DNA from: Sulfurospirillum sp964466465
GTDB taxonomy: Bacteria; Campylobacterota; Campylobacteria; Campylobacterales; Sulfurospirillaceae
Length of the DNA: 64,000 bases
Assembly (NCBI GenBank): GCA_964466465.1
Contig: CAYXNJ010000009.1
Location: 1-64,000, forward strand
Direction of reading: 5' to 3'
The stretch's first letter is position 1. Every line of letters begins with the position of its first letter. The position numbers were made by a program, and so were the translations under genes. Shown here in pieces: positions 26,964 to 36,029 of this stretch. The notes below the pieces were generated by a model that was not told the origin of the DNA, made no database searches, and was given only the letters and a program-made list of their open reading frames with translations.

Positions 26964-28457
26964 TTGCTGAATAAGAAAAAAGATAACAAAAGCATCAACC
27001 AAATTAATTTTATGGCAATCCTTTTTGCGGGTATTTTTGCTTTTATATCGGCGTGTTTGGTCATCGTTAATGAGTATTTGGATTTTCAAAAAGAGATTAA
27101 AGTCATTGAAGAAGGGTATATTCAAACACAGCAAAAAAGCGTAGAAACACAACTCAATCTTCTCTATAATATTACCGAATACCGTTACAAGCAGAGTCAA
27201 AATCTCCCTAAAGAGCAGGTGTATCAAAAGCTCAAAGAGGACATTAATGCACTTACCTCCAATATGGAAATGCAAACCTATCTTTTTTTACAAGATAGTA
27301 CAGGGGTCGTCTTTTACCGTACTTTGGCACTGAGTCTTGAAGATGTGGGTAAGGACATTGTGCTGACAAAAACATATGAGCCCTTAGGGCTTGTTTTAGG
27401 CAGTGGCGTCAGTACGCGAAGCATAGAAGATGTTTTGGCTGAGAAGAAAAAAGCGTATGAAGATAAAATCATCAATTTTGTCTTGAAAATTTATATGCTT
27501 ACGCTCTTTTTATACTTAGTCAGTACGGTTGAGTACCGCTATGTTAGTGACATTATGAAGCGAGAGATTCGCTTTATCGTTTATTCGTTTAAAAAAGCAT
27601 CTCAAAATTATGAATTTATCGATATGGAAAAGATCAAATTTCAAGAGTTTCAAGAAATCGTAACACATGCGAATGTGATGATTGAAGAGATTAAAAATAA
27701 AAATAGCGCTCTTATGGAGCTTAACAGCAATCTTGAAGAGATGGTTGAACAAAAGACCATAGAACTAAAGCGCTCTGTTGATTTTACGCAAGAGTTACTC
27801 GAAAAACAAGACCGTTTTGTCAAAAATGCGATTCATGAGATCAATACGCCACTTTCGATTATTTTGATGAACATCGATCTTTATAATCTCAAATATGAGA
27901 AAAATCCCTACTTACTCAAAATAGAAGCAGCCGTGAAAGTACTCGATAACATTTATGAAGATTTGGCGTATGTGGTGAAAAAAGACAGAGTGGTGTATGA
28001 AAAGGCGATGATTGATTTTTCTAAATTTGTTACCGAGAGGGTGGAGTATTTTGAGGATGTGGCGGAAGGCAATAAACTGCATATCATCACAGACATCACG
28101 CGAGATCTCTTCATTGTCTTTAACGAGATAGAACTTCAACGCATTTGCGACAATAACCTCTCCAATGCTATCAAGTACAGTTATGAAAAACAGCCTGTGC
28201 ATGTAAGACTTTATGCAGATCAAGAGAGCATTGTGTTTGAGGTACAAAATTGTGGTGAGAAGATACAAGCGCCTTGGAAGGTTTTTGGGCGTTATTACCG
28301 CGAAGATGAAGCCCGTGGAGGGTTTGGCTTGGGGCTTAATATTGTTAAAGAGATATGCGATGCCAATGATGTTGCCATTACCGTGCTCTCAGATGATGTA
28401 AAAACACTCTTTCGTTACCGTTTTACAAAGGATAAGTATGAAGATACTACTGCTTGA
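26964..28457 (+). CDS. Membrane sensor histidine kinase
   Basis: A 497-residue kinase: TM1 about residues 14-34, an extracytoplasmic sensor of about 135 residues, TM2 about 173-195, a coiled-coil linker (about 240-275), HisKA with FVKNAIHEINTPLS (phospho-acceptor His 291), and an HATPase domain with N-box DNNLSNAIKYS and G-box GGFGLGLNIVKE. The start is TTG at 26964 with AAGGA upstream. The last 20 bases overlap the response regulator gene. The stimulus is unknown; the acetate genes downstream suggest a carboxylate or carbon-status signal, which is inference. Confidence 0.9.
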   Translation: MLNKKKDNKSINQINFMAILFAGIFAFISACLVIVNEYLDFQKEIKVIEEGYIQTQQKSVETQLNLLYNITEYRYKQSQNLPKEQVYQKLKEDINALTSNMEMQTYLFLQDSTGVVFYRTLALSLEDVGKDIVLTKTYEPLGLVLGSGVSTRSIEDVLAEKKKAYEDKIINFVLKIYMLTLFLYLVSTVEYRYVSDIMKREIRFIVYSFKKASQNYEFIDMEKIKFQEFQEIVTHANVMIEEIKNKNSALMELNSNLEEMVEQKTIELKRSVDFTQELLEKQDRFVKNAIHEINTPLSIILMNIDLYNLKYEKNPYLLKIEAAVKVLDNIYEDLAYVVKKDRVVYEKAMIDFSKFVTERVEYFEDVAEGNKLHIITDITRDLFIVFNEIELQRICDNNLSNAIKYSYEKQPVHVRLYADQESIVFEVQNCGEKIQAPWKVFGRYYREDEARGGFGLGLNIVKEICDANDVAITVLSDDVKTLFRYRFTKDKYEDTTA

Positions 28458-29115
28458 AGATGAATTGATGCTAAGAAGCTCTATTGAAGAGTATTTGGAA
28501 GCCCTTGGGCATAAAGTGATTGCTTTTGGTAATGGTGAAGAGGCATTTGAAGCGATTAAGCAAGATGTGTTTGACCTCTTGCTCTTAGACATTAACATTC
28601 CTAAAATGAGTGGGCTGAGTTTGCTCAAAGCACTCAATGAAATGGAGCATGCGTTTCCGACTATTTTCATTAGTGCTAATGTGGATATTGATGATATTAG
28701 CTGTGCATTTGAACTGGGTGCTTCGGATTATCTTAAAAAGCCATTTCATCTTAAAGAGCTTGGGCTTCGCATCGATAAAATTAAAAAAGAGTATGAGATT
28801 AAAAAGCTTAAGCATATCATCTTAAGTCCAAAATATGTTTTCTCCAAAGAAGAACAAATGCTCTTCTACAACAATAATGTTCAAGTGCTCACCAAGAAAC
28901 AGCTACAAATAGTAACACTGCTCTGCGAGAATATAGGCATAGTGGTTGACTTTGAAAAATTCCGCAGCTATGTGTGGAACGATGAACCTATCGATAATGC
29001 CTCAATTAGGGCTGAAATAAGCCGTTTTCGCAAGCTTCTTAAAGAAGATTTTATTATAAATCTTAAAGGGGTTGGGTATAAAATAGAGAAGTATTTTCCT
29101 GAGAAACAGCGCTAA
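28438..29115 (+). CDS. OmpR-type response regulator
   Basis: A 225-residue regulator: receiver domain with acidic pocket LLEDE, phospho-acceptor Asp 51 in LLLDINIPKMSG, FISANVDIDD and the Lys in DYLKKPFHLKEL; a winged-helix DNA-binding domain follows (KQLQIVTLLCENIG to VGYKIEKYF). It has a strong AAAGGA ribosome site inside the kinase gene and is the obvious partner of that kinase. Tandem 11-base repeats in front of the acetate operon, 58 bases after its stop, have the spacing such regulators bind. Confidence 0.92.
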   Translation: MKILLLEDELMLRSSIEEYLEALGHKVIAFGNGEEAFEAIKQDVFDLLLLDINIPKMSGLSLLKALNEMEHAFPTIFISANVDIDDISCAFELGASDYLKKPFHLKELGLRIDKIKKEYEIKKLKHIILSPKYVFSKEEQMLFYNNNVQVLTKKQLQIVTLLCENIGIVVDFEKFRSYVWNDEPIDNASIRAEISRFRKLLKEDFIINLKGVGYKIEKYFPEKQR

Positions 29116-29173
29116 AAGTTACATATTTACTCATATTTTTTTAGAAAAATCTCCTTTTCCTCTCTAAACTCAA

Positions 29174-29195
29174 AATGCTACGATAATGCTACGTT
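29174..29195 (+). promoter_or_regulatory. Tandem 11-base direct repeats before DUF485-actP
   Basis: AATGCTACGAT is followed at once by AATGCTACGTT (10 of 11 identical). A TACAAT -10 box lies eight bases downstream at 29203-29208, so the repeats cover the -35 region. An 11-base period is usual for tandem OmpR-family sites. Confidence 0.5.
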
Positions 29196-29244
29196 ACTTC
29201 TTTACAATGTCATCAGGCTACCAAATCACATTGAAGGAGCATTT

Positions 29245-29559
29245 ATGAGTCAGAATATCTACGACAGAGTGCAGGCCAATCCAAAATTTGCCGAACTCGT
29301 ACAAAAAAGAAGTAGTTTTGCATGGAAACTAGCCATTGTTATGCTAGTAGTGTACTACTCTTTCATCCTTGTAATTGCTTTTTCCCCTGCAACCTTTGCA
29401 GTGAAACTTGGAGAAGGTGTTACCACTGTTGGTATCCCTGTTGGGCTTGGAGTTATCATCATCGCGTTTGTACTGACAGGTATCTATACGCAAAGAGCCA
29501 ATGGTGAATTTGATGACTTAACAAACCAAATCAAAGAAGAAGCAAGGGGTGAGAAATGA
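29245..29559 (+). CDS. DUF485 membrane protein, ActP partner
   Basis: A 104-residue inner-membrane protein with two hydrophobic helices (about residues 28-50 and 60-82). The segment FAELVQKRSSFAWKLAIVML and the TGIYTQRANGEFD end match DUF485 proteins (YjcH type), which are encoded with acetate permeases and perhaps help assemble them. GAAGGAG precedes the ATG, and the stop overlaps the actP start (ATGA). Confidence 0.93.
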   Translation: MSQNIYDRVQANPKFAELVQKRSSFAWKLAIVMLVVYYSFILVIAFSPATFAVKLGEGVTTVGIPVGLGVIIIAFVLTGIYTQRANGEFDDLTNQIKEEARGEK

Positions 29560-31196
29560 AATGGGGCTTATTACTTTTAACGCTTTCAAATTTTGTATGG
29601 GCAGCAGATGCTCAATTTAGTGGCAAAAGAGACATCAATGTTTCTGCAATTGTCATGTTCTTGCTTTTCGTTCTTGCAACGCTTGGCATTACGTATTGGG
29701 CAGCGCGTCGTACCAAAACAGCTAAAGATTTCTACACGGCTGGTGGAGGTATTACAGGGTTTCAAAATGGTTTAGCGATTGCGGGTGATTATATGTCAGC
29801 GGCATCATTTCTTGGTATCTCAGGACTGGTTTACCTCAAAGGTTTTGATGGTTTAATTTATTCTATTGGCTTCCTTGTTGGTTGGCCGATCATTCTTTTC
29901 TTGGTCGCTGAGCAGCTTAGAAACCTTGGGAAATATACCTTTTCGGATGTTGCGTCGTACCGTTTAAAACAAACACCAATTCGTACCCTTGCCGCATTTG
30001 GTTCATTAGCAACTGTAGCGCTTTATTTGATTGCTCAAATGGTAGGTGCTGGTCAGCTCATCCAAATTTTGTTTGGTCTTGATTATGAGTATGCGGTCAT
30101 CATGGTAGGTATCTTGATGATTTTATATGTTACTTTTGGTGGCATGTTGGCAACAACATGGGTTCAAATCATCAAAGCGGTTTTATTGCTCTCTGGTGCA
30201 TCGTTCATGGCAATCATGATTATGTACAAAGTGGGCTTTAGCTTTGAGACACTTTTCTCTCAAGCAGTAGCTGTGAAGAAAAGCGCTTCGATTATGGCAC
30301 CTGGTGGACTTGTAAGTGACCCAATTTCAGCGATTAGCTTAGGAATTGCCTTGATGTTTGGAACGGCTGGTCTTCCACACATCTTGATGCGTTTCTTTAC
30401 CGTAAGTGATGCAAAAGAAGCTCGTAAATCAGTCTTTTTTGCAACAGGTTTTATTGGTTACTTTTATATTTTAACGTTTATCATAGGTTTTGGTGCTATC
30501 GTATTACTTACAAATGATCCAACATACCTTGACCCAGTCAAAGGTGGTATCATCGGTGGTGGTAACATGTCTGCGATTCATACAGCACATGCGATTGGTG
30601 GAAACTTATTCCTAGGATTTATCTCAGCGGTTGCATTTGCAACGATTTTAGCGGTTGTTTCAGGTCTTACGCTTGCAGGTGCAAGTGCGGTAAGTCACGA
30701 TCTTTATGCAAACGTATTTGCACGTGGCAGAGTTGATGAAATGACAGAGATGAGAGTTTCTAAGTACTCTACGATTGCTCTTGGGATTGTAGCGATTATC
30801 TTAGGTATTGCGTTTGAGAAGCAAAATATCGCGTTCATGGTTGGTCTTGCGTTTGCGATTGCAGCAAGTGCTAACTTTCCGATTCTTTTCCTCTCAATGT
30901 TCTGGAGAAAGCTTACAACGAAAGGTGCCGTTTGGGGCGGTAGTTTAGGACTTCTTACAGCGATTGTGTTGGTTGTTCTTAGTAAAGCGGTTTGGGTAGA
31001 TGTTTTAGGCAATAAAACAGCCATCTATGCTTATGGTAACCCAGCACTTTTCTCAATGAGTGTTGCCTTTATAGGTATTTGGATTATCTCTTTAATGGAT
31101 AATAGTGAAAGTGCGGAACAAGAGAGAGCGGCGTTTGATCATCAGTATATCAGAAGTCAAACAGGTATTGGAGCAGAGGGCGCTTCAAGTCATTAA
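29556..31196 (+). CDS. actP: Cation/acetate symporter
   Basis: A 546-residue sodium:solute symporter family permease, about 13 transmembrane helices, probably taking up acetate and related short carboxylates. The N-terminus looks like a cleavable signal (SNFVWAADA) as in E. coli ActP. Family motifs include FYTAGGGITGFQNGLAIAGD, MSAASFLGISGLVYL and FGTAGLPHILMRFFTV. It is coupled to DUF485 upstream, with acs 118 bases downstream, giving uptake and activation of acetate. A strong stem-loop lies in the gap to acs. Confidence 0.94.
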   Translation: MKWGLLLLTLSNFVWAADAQFSGKRDINVSAIVMFLLFVLATLGITYWAARRTKTAKDFYTAGGGITGFQNGLAIAGDYMSAASFLGISGLVYLKGFDGLIYSIGFLVGWPIILFLVAEQLRNLGKYTFSDVASYRLKQTPIRTLAAFGSLATVALYLIAQMVGAGQLIQILFGLDYEYAVIMVGILMILYVTFGGMLATTWVQIIKAVLLLSGASFMAIMIMYKVGFSFETLFSQAVAVKKSASIMAPGGLVSDPISAISLGIALMFGTAGLPHILMRFFTVSDAKEARKSVFFATGFIGYFYILTFIIGFGAIVLLTNDPTYLDPVKGGIIGGGNMSAIHTAHAIGGNLFLGFISAVAFATILAVVSGLTLAGASAVSHDLYANVFARGRVDEMTEMRVSKYSTIALGIVAIILGIAFEKQNIAFMVGLAFAIAASANFPILFLSMFWRKLTTKGAVWGGSLGLLTAIVLVVLSKAVWVDVLGNKTAIYAYGNPALFSMSVAFIGIWIISLMDNSESAEQERAAFDHQYIRSQTGIGAEGASSH

Positions 31197-31205
31197 AAAA
31201 CAAAA

Positions 31206-31239
31206 GCTAAAACTTGCCTCATAAGAGGCACGTTTTAGC
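31206..31239 (+). terminator. Strong stem-loop between actP and acs
   Basis: GCTAAAAC and TGCCTC pair with GAGGCA and GTTTTAGC around an ATAA loop, with a single T/C mismatch, a 15-position stem. No T-run follows, so partial termination or 3'-end protection of actP mRNA is as likely as full termination. Confidence 0.55.
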
Positions 31240-31314
31240 GTATAGTGCAACGTAGGCTTTTGGGCTTTGTCCAAGAGACGTTATAAAATAAATATATGAA
31301 AAAGGATAGTAATT

Positions 31315-33261
31315 ATGTCACAACTTTTCGAGCCAAGTAGAGCTTTAAGCAAAGAAGCCAGAATTAAGAACATGTGTGAGTACAAAGAGCTTTGTATCCA
31401 AGCGGATGAGGATTTTGAAGGATACTGGGATAAGCTAGCACGTGAAAAAATTGAGTGGTTTAAGCCTTATGACAGAGTGTTAAATGAAGAGAATGCTCCG
31501 TTCTACAAATGGTTCGAAGGTGGCAAATTAAACGTTACACATCAGTGTTTAGGACGTCATCTCAAATCACGCAAAAATAAAGCGGCGATTATTTGGGAAG
31601 GTGAAGATGGTAAACGTCGTATTATCACTTATCTTCAACTGTTTTACCGTGTTAACCGTTTAGCGAACTTGATGCGAAATCGTTTTGGTATCAAAAAAGG
31701 TGATCGTGTTGTTCTTTATATGCCAATGATTCCAGAAGCGGCTTTTGCGATGCTTGCGTGTGCAAAAATCGGTGCGATTCACTCGGTTGTTTTTGGTGGT
31801 TTCTCTGCTGAGGCACTTCGTGATCGTATTCAAGATGCAGAAGCAAAACTGGTTATTACTGCCGATGGTGCATTTAGACGTGGAAAGCCTTACATGTTAA
31901 AACCTGTTGTTGATGAAGCGTTAAAAGTGGGTTGTGAGTGCTGTGAAAAAGTACTCATCGTTCAGAGAAACTTTGAAGACATTGACTACGTTCCAGGACG
32001 TGATTATGTTTATAACGAGATCATCATGAACGAGTCTCAGTACTGTGACCCTGAATGGATGGACTCTGAAGATCCACTTTTCCTTCTTTATACTTCAGGA
32101 AGTACAGGTAAGCCAAAAGGTGTTCAACACGGAAGTGCGGGCTACATTCTTTGGGCACAATATACGATGGAACACGTTTTTGATGTGAAAGAGAACGATA
32201 CTTTCTGGTGTACGGCGGACGTTGGCTGGATTACAGGACACACGTACATCGTTTATGGTCCTCTTGCGATGGGTGCAACAACCATTATGTATGAAGGCGT
32301 TCCAACGTTCCCAGATGTTGGTAGATGGTGGGGTATGATCGAAGAGCATCGTGTTAATCAGTTTTATACTGCACCAACAGCGATTCGTTTGTTGCATAAA
32401 GAAGGGCCTGATGCTCCTAAAAAGTACGATCTAAGTTCACTCAAAGTACTTGGAACCGTTGGTGAGCCGATTAACCCTGATGCGTGGATGTGGTACTATG
32501 AAGAGATCGGTGGTGGGAATTGTCCGATTGTCGATACATGGTGGCAAACAGAAACAGGTGGTCATATGATTACGCCACTTCCTGGTGCTACACCAATTAA
32601 ACCAGGTTCTGCTACATTCCCATTACCAGGTATTAAAGCGGAGATTATTGATGAACATGGCAATCCAACGCCAAAAGGTGAAAAAGGGTTCTTGTGTATC
32701 ACGAAGCCTTGGCCTTCGATGATTCGTAATATCTGGGGTGACAGTGACCGTTTTGTGAAGTCCTATTTTGGGGATTGTAAAAAAGATGGTAAACCTGTTT
32801 ACTTCTCAGGCGATGGCGCTATGTATGATGATGATGGTTACATCGTCATTACAGGAAGAACCGATGATGTTATCAACGTTTCAGGTCATAGAATTGGAAC
32901 AGCAGAAATTGAAGCAGTGCTTGCACACCATGAGAATGTTGCAGAGGTTGCCGTTGTTGGACGTCCTGATGCGATTAAAGGCGAGGGTATTTTTGCGTAC
33001 ATTGTTATCAAAGGTACAGATAGCCTAAGTGAAGAGGTTTACATGATCCAAGAGCTGAATAAGCTTATCGTCAAAGAGATTGGTAATATCGCTAAACTTG
33101 ATGCCATCCGCTTCGTACCAGGTCTTCCAAAAACCAGAAGTGGTAAGATCATGCGAAGAATTTTACGCTCTATTGCTAAAAAAGAGCCTATTACGCAAGA
33201 CATCTCAACGCTTGAAGATCCAAGTATCGTTGAGAAAATCCAAAACCTTATCGAATTTTAA
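31315..33261 (+). CDS. acs: Acetyl-coenzyme A synthetase
   Basis: Activates acetate to acetyl-CoA through an acetyl-adenylate. 648 residues, the normal Acs length. Motifs: YTSGSTGKPKGVQH (P-loop-like A3), DTWWQTETGGHMITP, GRTDDVINVSGHRIGTAEIE and KTRSGKIMRRILR, whose Lys is the residue controlled by acetylation in other bacteria. It has its own leader after the actP hairpin, and a strong terminator follows. A paralogue, prpE, lies 10 kb further on. Confidence 0.96.
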   Translation: MSQLFEPSRALSKEARIKNMCEYKELCIQADEDFEGYWDKLAREKIEWFKPYDRVLNEENAPFYKWFEGGKLNVTHQCLGRHLKSRKNKAAIIWEGEDGKRRIITYLQLFYRVNRLANLMRNRFGIKKGDRVVLYMPMIPEAAFAMLACAKIGAIHSVVFGGFSAEALRDRIQDAEAKLVITADGAFRRGKPYMLKPVVDEALKVGCECCEKVLIVQRNFEDIDYVPGRDYVYNEIIMNESQYCDPEWMDSEDPLFLLYTSGSTGKPKGVQHGSAGYILWAQYTMEHVFDVKENDTFWCTADVGWITGHTYIVYGPLAMGATTIMYEGVPTFPDVGRWWGMIEEHRVNQFYTAPTAIRLLHKEGPDAPKKYDLSSLKVLGTVGEPINPDAWMWYYEEIGGGNCPIVDTWWQTETGGHMITPLPGATPIKPGSATFPLPGIKAEIIDEHGNPTPKGEKGFLCITKPWPSMIRNIWGDSDRFVKSYFGDCKKDGKPVYFSGDGAMYDDDGYIVITGRTDDVINVSGHRIGTAEIEAVLAHHENVAEVAVVGRPDAIKGEGIFAYIVIKGTDSLSEEVYMIQELNKLIVKEIGNIAKLDAIRFVPGLPKTRSGKIMRRILRSIAKKEPITQDISTLEDPSIVEKIQNLIEF

Positions 33262-33269
33262 TGCTACTG

Positions 33270-33300
33270 AGTGACCTACAGAGATGTAGGTCACTTTTTT
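33270..33300 (+). terminator. Rho-independent terminator after acs
   Basis: A perfect 10 bp stem (AGTGACCTAC/GTAGGTCACT), 6-base loop and a run of six T. Confidence 0.9.
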
Positions 33301-33305
33301 AATTT

Positions 33306-33992
33306 CTACGAAACCAACGCAGCGTGAATGAGCGTTTCGTCGTGTTCAAAGTGAATAGTGCAGTTACTTTTAATCCCAATCTCTTCAATACTTTTTTCAT
33401 AGCTTTTATCTCTATAGTCACCTTTTATAGAGATGGCGAAAATAGGGTATTTTTTGTTGTTAAAGCGGATGTATTCGCCTGTAATAAGCGCTAAACGCGT
33501 AGTAATGACAGGTGAATTTAGGTGCGATTGATAGACTTTAGTAAGCAGTTTCATAAAGTCTTCCACTTTTAGGCGAACATCGGGAAACGTCGGGTCAAAC
33601 TCTTTTTTGAACTTGATGTTCGCATTGGTAGAAGATGCACTAATGCACAGATCGAGAAGTGCGTATATGTTGACACTTTCACCATACTCTTCCACATTGG
33701 CAAATTTTTTAGTAGCACTTTTATAGAGTTTAATACCAATGGAGCTTTCATCATCATAACCTACAGTAATGGCGTAAAACTTGTAAGAACTAAATGAAAT
33801 GTCAACGATGGTTGTTTTAAATCCATACGTCATACTAGCGTATGTTTGGGCGATGTCGAAGATTTTTTTGTGATTGACCTCACCAAGAAGGTATTGCGCT
33901 TCTTGGTTGAGGGAAATGATTTTGCCTGTACTGTCAAAAACAATAAATGGATTATAGTCGTGTTCAATCCATGCTTCTGCAAAACTACTCAT
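33306..33992 (-). CDS. PAS-like protein coupled to rpoD
   Basis: A 228-residue soluble protein. The first 45 residues (YNPFIVFDSTGKIISLNQEA) have the look of a PAS domain, as at the start of many kinases; the later part resembles a decayed histidine-kinase-like region (VEDFMKLLTKVYQSHL then a beta-rich end) but has no HisKA His, N-box or G-box. It starts two bases after the rpoD stop on the same strand, so it should be made together with the housekeeping sigma factor. Function unknown; a sensor or partner without kinase activity is one possibility. Confidence 0.8.
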   Translation of the reverse strand: MSSFAEAWIEHDYNPFIVFDSTGKIISLNQEAQYLLGEVNHKKIFDIAQTYASMTYGFKTTIVDISFSSYKFYAITVGYDDESSIGIKLYKSATKKFANVEEYGESVNIYALLDLCISASSTNANIKFKKEFDPTFPDVRLKVEDFMKLLTKVYQSHLNSPVITTRLALITGEYIRFNNKKYPIFAISIKGDYRDKSYEKSIEEIGIKSNCTIHFEHDETLIHAALVS

Positions 33993-33994
33993 GT

Positions 33995-35851
33995 TTAACT
34001 TTCGATATAGTTTTTAAGTTTACGTCCAACTTTTGGATGTTTTAGTTTTTTAATCGCTGAACTCTCGATTTGGCGAACGCGCTCACGTGTTACATTGAGT
34101 TCTTTGCCAATCTCTTCAAGTGTTCTATCGCTCTCATCGTGCATCAAACCAAAGCGCATACGAATAACCGCTTTTTCTCTGTCGTTGAGTTGGTCAAGAA
34201 CTTCATCAATTTGGTCTTTAAGGTCAGATTTTAAAATGTGGTCAATCGGTGCAACAGAGGCTTTATCTTCAACGAAGTCACCAAATTTACCATCGTCCTC
34301 ATTACCGATAGGCGCTTCAAGTGAAATAGGCTCTTTCGTGATTTTGATAACATTTTTAACTTTGTCAGCACTTAAACCTACTTCTTGTGCAATGGTTTCA
34401 ATATCAGGCTCTTTACCTTCTTCTTGAAGGTGCTTACGAATGATTTTATTGATACGGTTAATCGTCTCAATCATGTGGATAGGAATACGAATCGTACGTG
34501 CTTGATCGGCAATAGCACGTGAAATCGCTTGACGAATCCACCACGTGGCATACGTCGAGAATTTGTAGCCTTTTTTATATTCAAATTTATCGACTGCTTT
34601 CATCAAGCCGATGTTACCCTCTTGAATAAGATCAAGGAATGGCAAACCACGGTTGGTATAACGTTTTGCGATAGAAACAACCAGACGTAAGTTTGATTTT
34701 GCCATACGGGTTTTAGATTCATCCGCAATTTTTTTACCGCGCTTAATTTGCTCTAAAACTTCTTTGAGTTTTTCAGGGTCAAGATCAAAACCTTGTTTAC
34801 TAGCTTCCTTCGTTTGGAAAAGCTTTTTGATTTCCATGTAGGTTGAAACCATGGTTGCCTCTGGTACCATTGCTGTGATGTCTTCTTTGGTCAGATCAAC
34901 GATGTTATTCAAAAGTTTGGCATGGTTTTCTCTGAGTGTATCATTGAAAAGTGGTAAACGGTATTCCAAACGTTTGAGTTCTTTATCGAACTCAAAGTCA
35001 CTCTTAAGTGCTGTTTCCATCGACTTTACAAGCTCGTTAATCAGTTTACTTGTCGGTCCAAGATCCATCAATGCGTCTTTAAGAAGTTTCTTTTTATACG
35101 CAAGTCCAAGATCATAGTTCATCATCTCTTCAGGATCATCCAAGTTCTCTTCGGGTGGTCTTGTAAGGCTTTTGAGCCAATCTTTTTTTGCTTTCTCTAG
35201 TGACTTAAAGCTCTCGATAACTTTTTCAGTTCGTGTGTTATCTTTCTTGGAGAAGGTTTTTTTCTCTTCGCCTTCTTCGCCTTCTTCATCATCGAACTCT
35301 TCATCGTCACCGTCATCATCAGCATCGTCTTCAAAGGTTTTGAAAAGCTCTTTTACACGACGCTCACGGTTAATAAGTGCTTCTTTATAATCTAAGATAA
35401 AGTCAATCAAGTAAGGAACAGAACAGAACGCATCGATAATAATGTCTTCACCAAATTCAATTTTTTTACTGATGTCAATCTCTTCATCTTTGGTAAGAAG
35501 GGAGATTTGTCCCATTTCGCGAAGGTACATTCTAACAGGGCTATCACTGCGTGACCACTCTAAGAGCTCTTTTTCACTGGCAAGGTCAAACTCTTCTTCA
35601 AGGGCATCGTCTTTAATTTTTTGTTGTTCTTCTTCGCGTCTTCTCGCTTCTTCTTTGTTGCGCATTTTGGCAATTTCAGCAGATGAGATGAGGGTAACTT
35701 TGTATTTTTCTAAAAGGCTCATCAATTTTTTGACGTTTGCAGGGGTTGGAGGCTTTACAAAAAGGTCCATAACGTTTTCATACGTAACGTATGATTTTTC
35801 ATTTTCCGCAAAAAGTTCTTCTAGTAATGTATAGAGTTCTTTTGAAGCCAT
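33995..35851 (-). CDS. rpoD: RNA polymerase sigma factor RpoD (sigma70)
   Basis: The housekeeping sigma factor, 618 residues. Region 1.1 at the N-terminus, region 1.2 (SDSPVRMYLREMGQISLLT), a highly acidic non-conserved insert around residues 170-200, region 2 (GLPFLDLIQEGNIGLMKAVD, YATWWIRQAISRAIADQART), region 3 and region 4.2 (TLEEIGKELNVTRERVRQIE). AGGAGAG precedes the ATG. It heads a transcript with the PAS-like gene. The divergent flagellar genes upstream use a sigma54-type promoter. Confidence 0.98.
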   Translation of the reverse strand: MASKELYTLLEELFAENEKSYVTYENVMDLFVKPPTPANVKKLMSLLEKYKVTLISSAEIAKMRNKEEARRREEEQQKIKDDALEEEFDLASEKELLEWSRSDSPVRMYLREMGQISLLTKDEEIDISKKIEFGEDIIIDAFCSVPYLIDFILDYKEALINRERRVKELFKTFEDDADDDGDDEEFDDEEGEEGEEKKTFSKKDNTRTEKVIESFKSLEKAKKDWLKSLTRPPEENLDDPEEMMNYDLGLAYKKKLLKDALMDLGPTSKLINELVKSMETALKSDFEFDKELKRLEYRLPLFNDTLRENHAKLLNNIVDLTKEDITAMVPEATMVSTYMEIKKLFQTKEASKQGFDLDPEKLKEVLEQIKRGKKIADESKTRMAKSNLRLVVSIAKRYTNRGLPFLDLIQEGNIGLMKAVDKFEYKKGYKFSTYATWWIRQAISRAIADQARTIRIPIHMIETINRINKIIRKHLQEEGKEPDIETIAQEVGLSADKVKNVIKITKEPISLEAPIGNEDDGKFGDFVEDKASVAPIDHILKSDLKDQIDEVLDQLNDREKAVIRMRFGLMHDESDRTLEEIGKELNVTRERVRQIESSAIKKLKHPKVGRKLKNYIES

Positions 35852-35974
35852 AAGTGTAACTCTCCTTGAGTGAGTGTGTTTGGAGATTAGATTTTCGTTA
35901 TTAAATTCTAATAAAAGATGTGGATTATACCGAGTTTTTTTTTAAATGTCATTGAATAGACTGATTTTTTAAAG

Positions 35975-35990
35975 TGGAACAGGAGTTGCT
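35975..35990 (+). promoter_or_regulatory. Sigma54-type promoter for the flagellar rod genes
   Basis: TGGAACAGGAGTTGCT matches TGGCAC-N5-TTGCW at all but one fixed position, with exactly 10 bases between the GG and GC elements. It lies 40 bases before the first flagellar gene, agreeing with RpoN control of rod genes in Campylobacterota. Confidence 0.75.
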
Positions 35991-36029
35991 TTAACTCTGG
36001 AAAGATTCTAAAAATAGTGGGAAAAACGA

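Noticed and set aside
26841..27275. 144-codon minus-strand frame over the start of the histidine kinase
   Set aside because: Opposite a kinase with clear motifs and overlaps the aguA promoter region.
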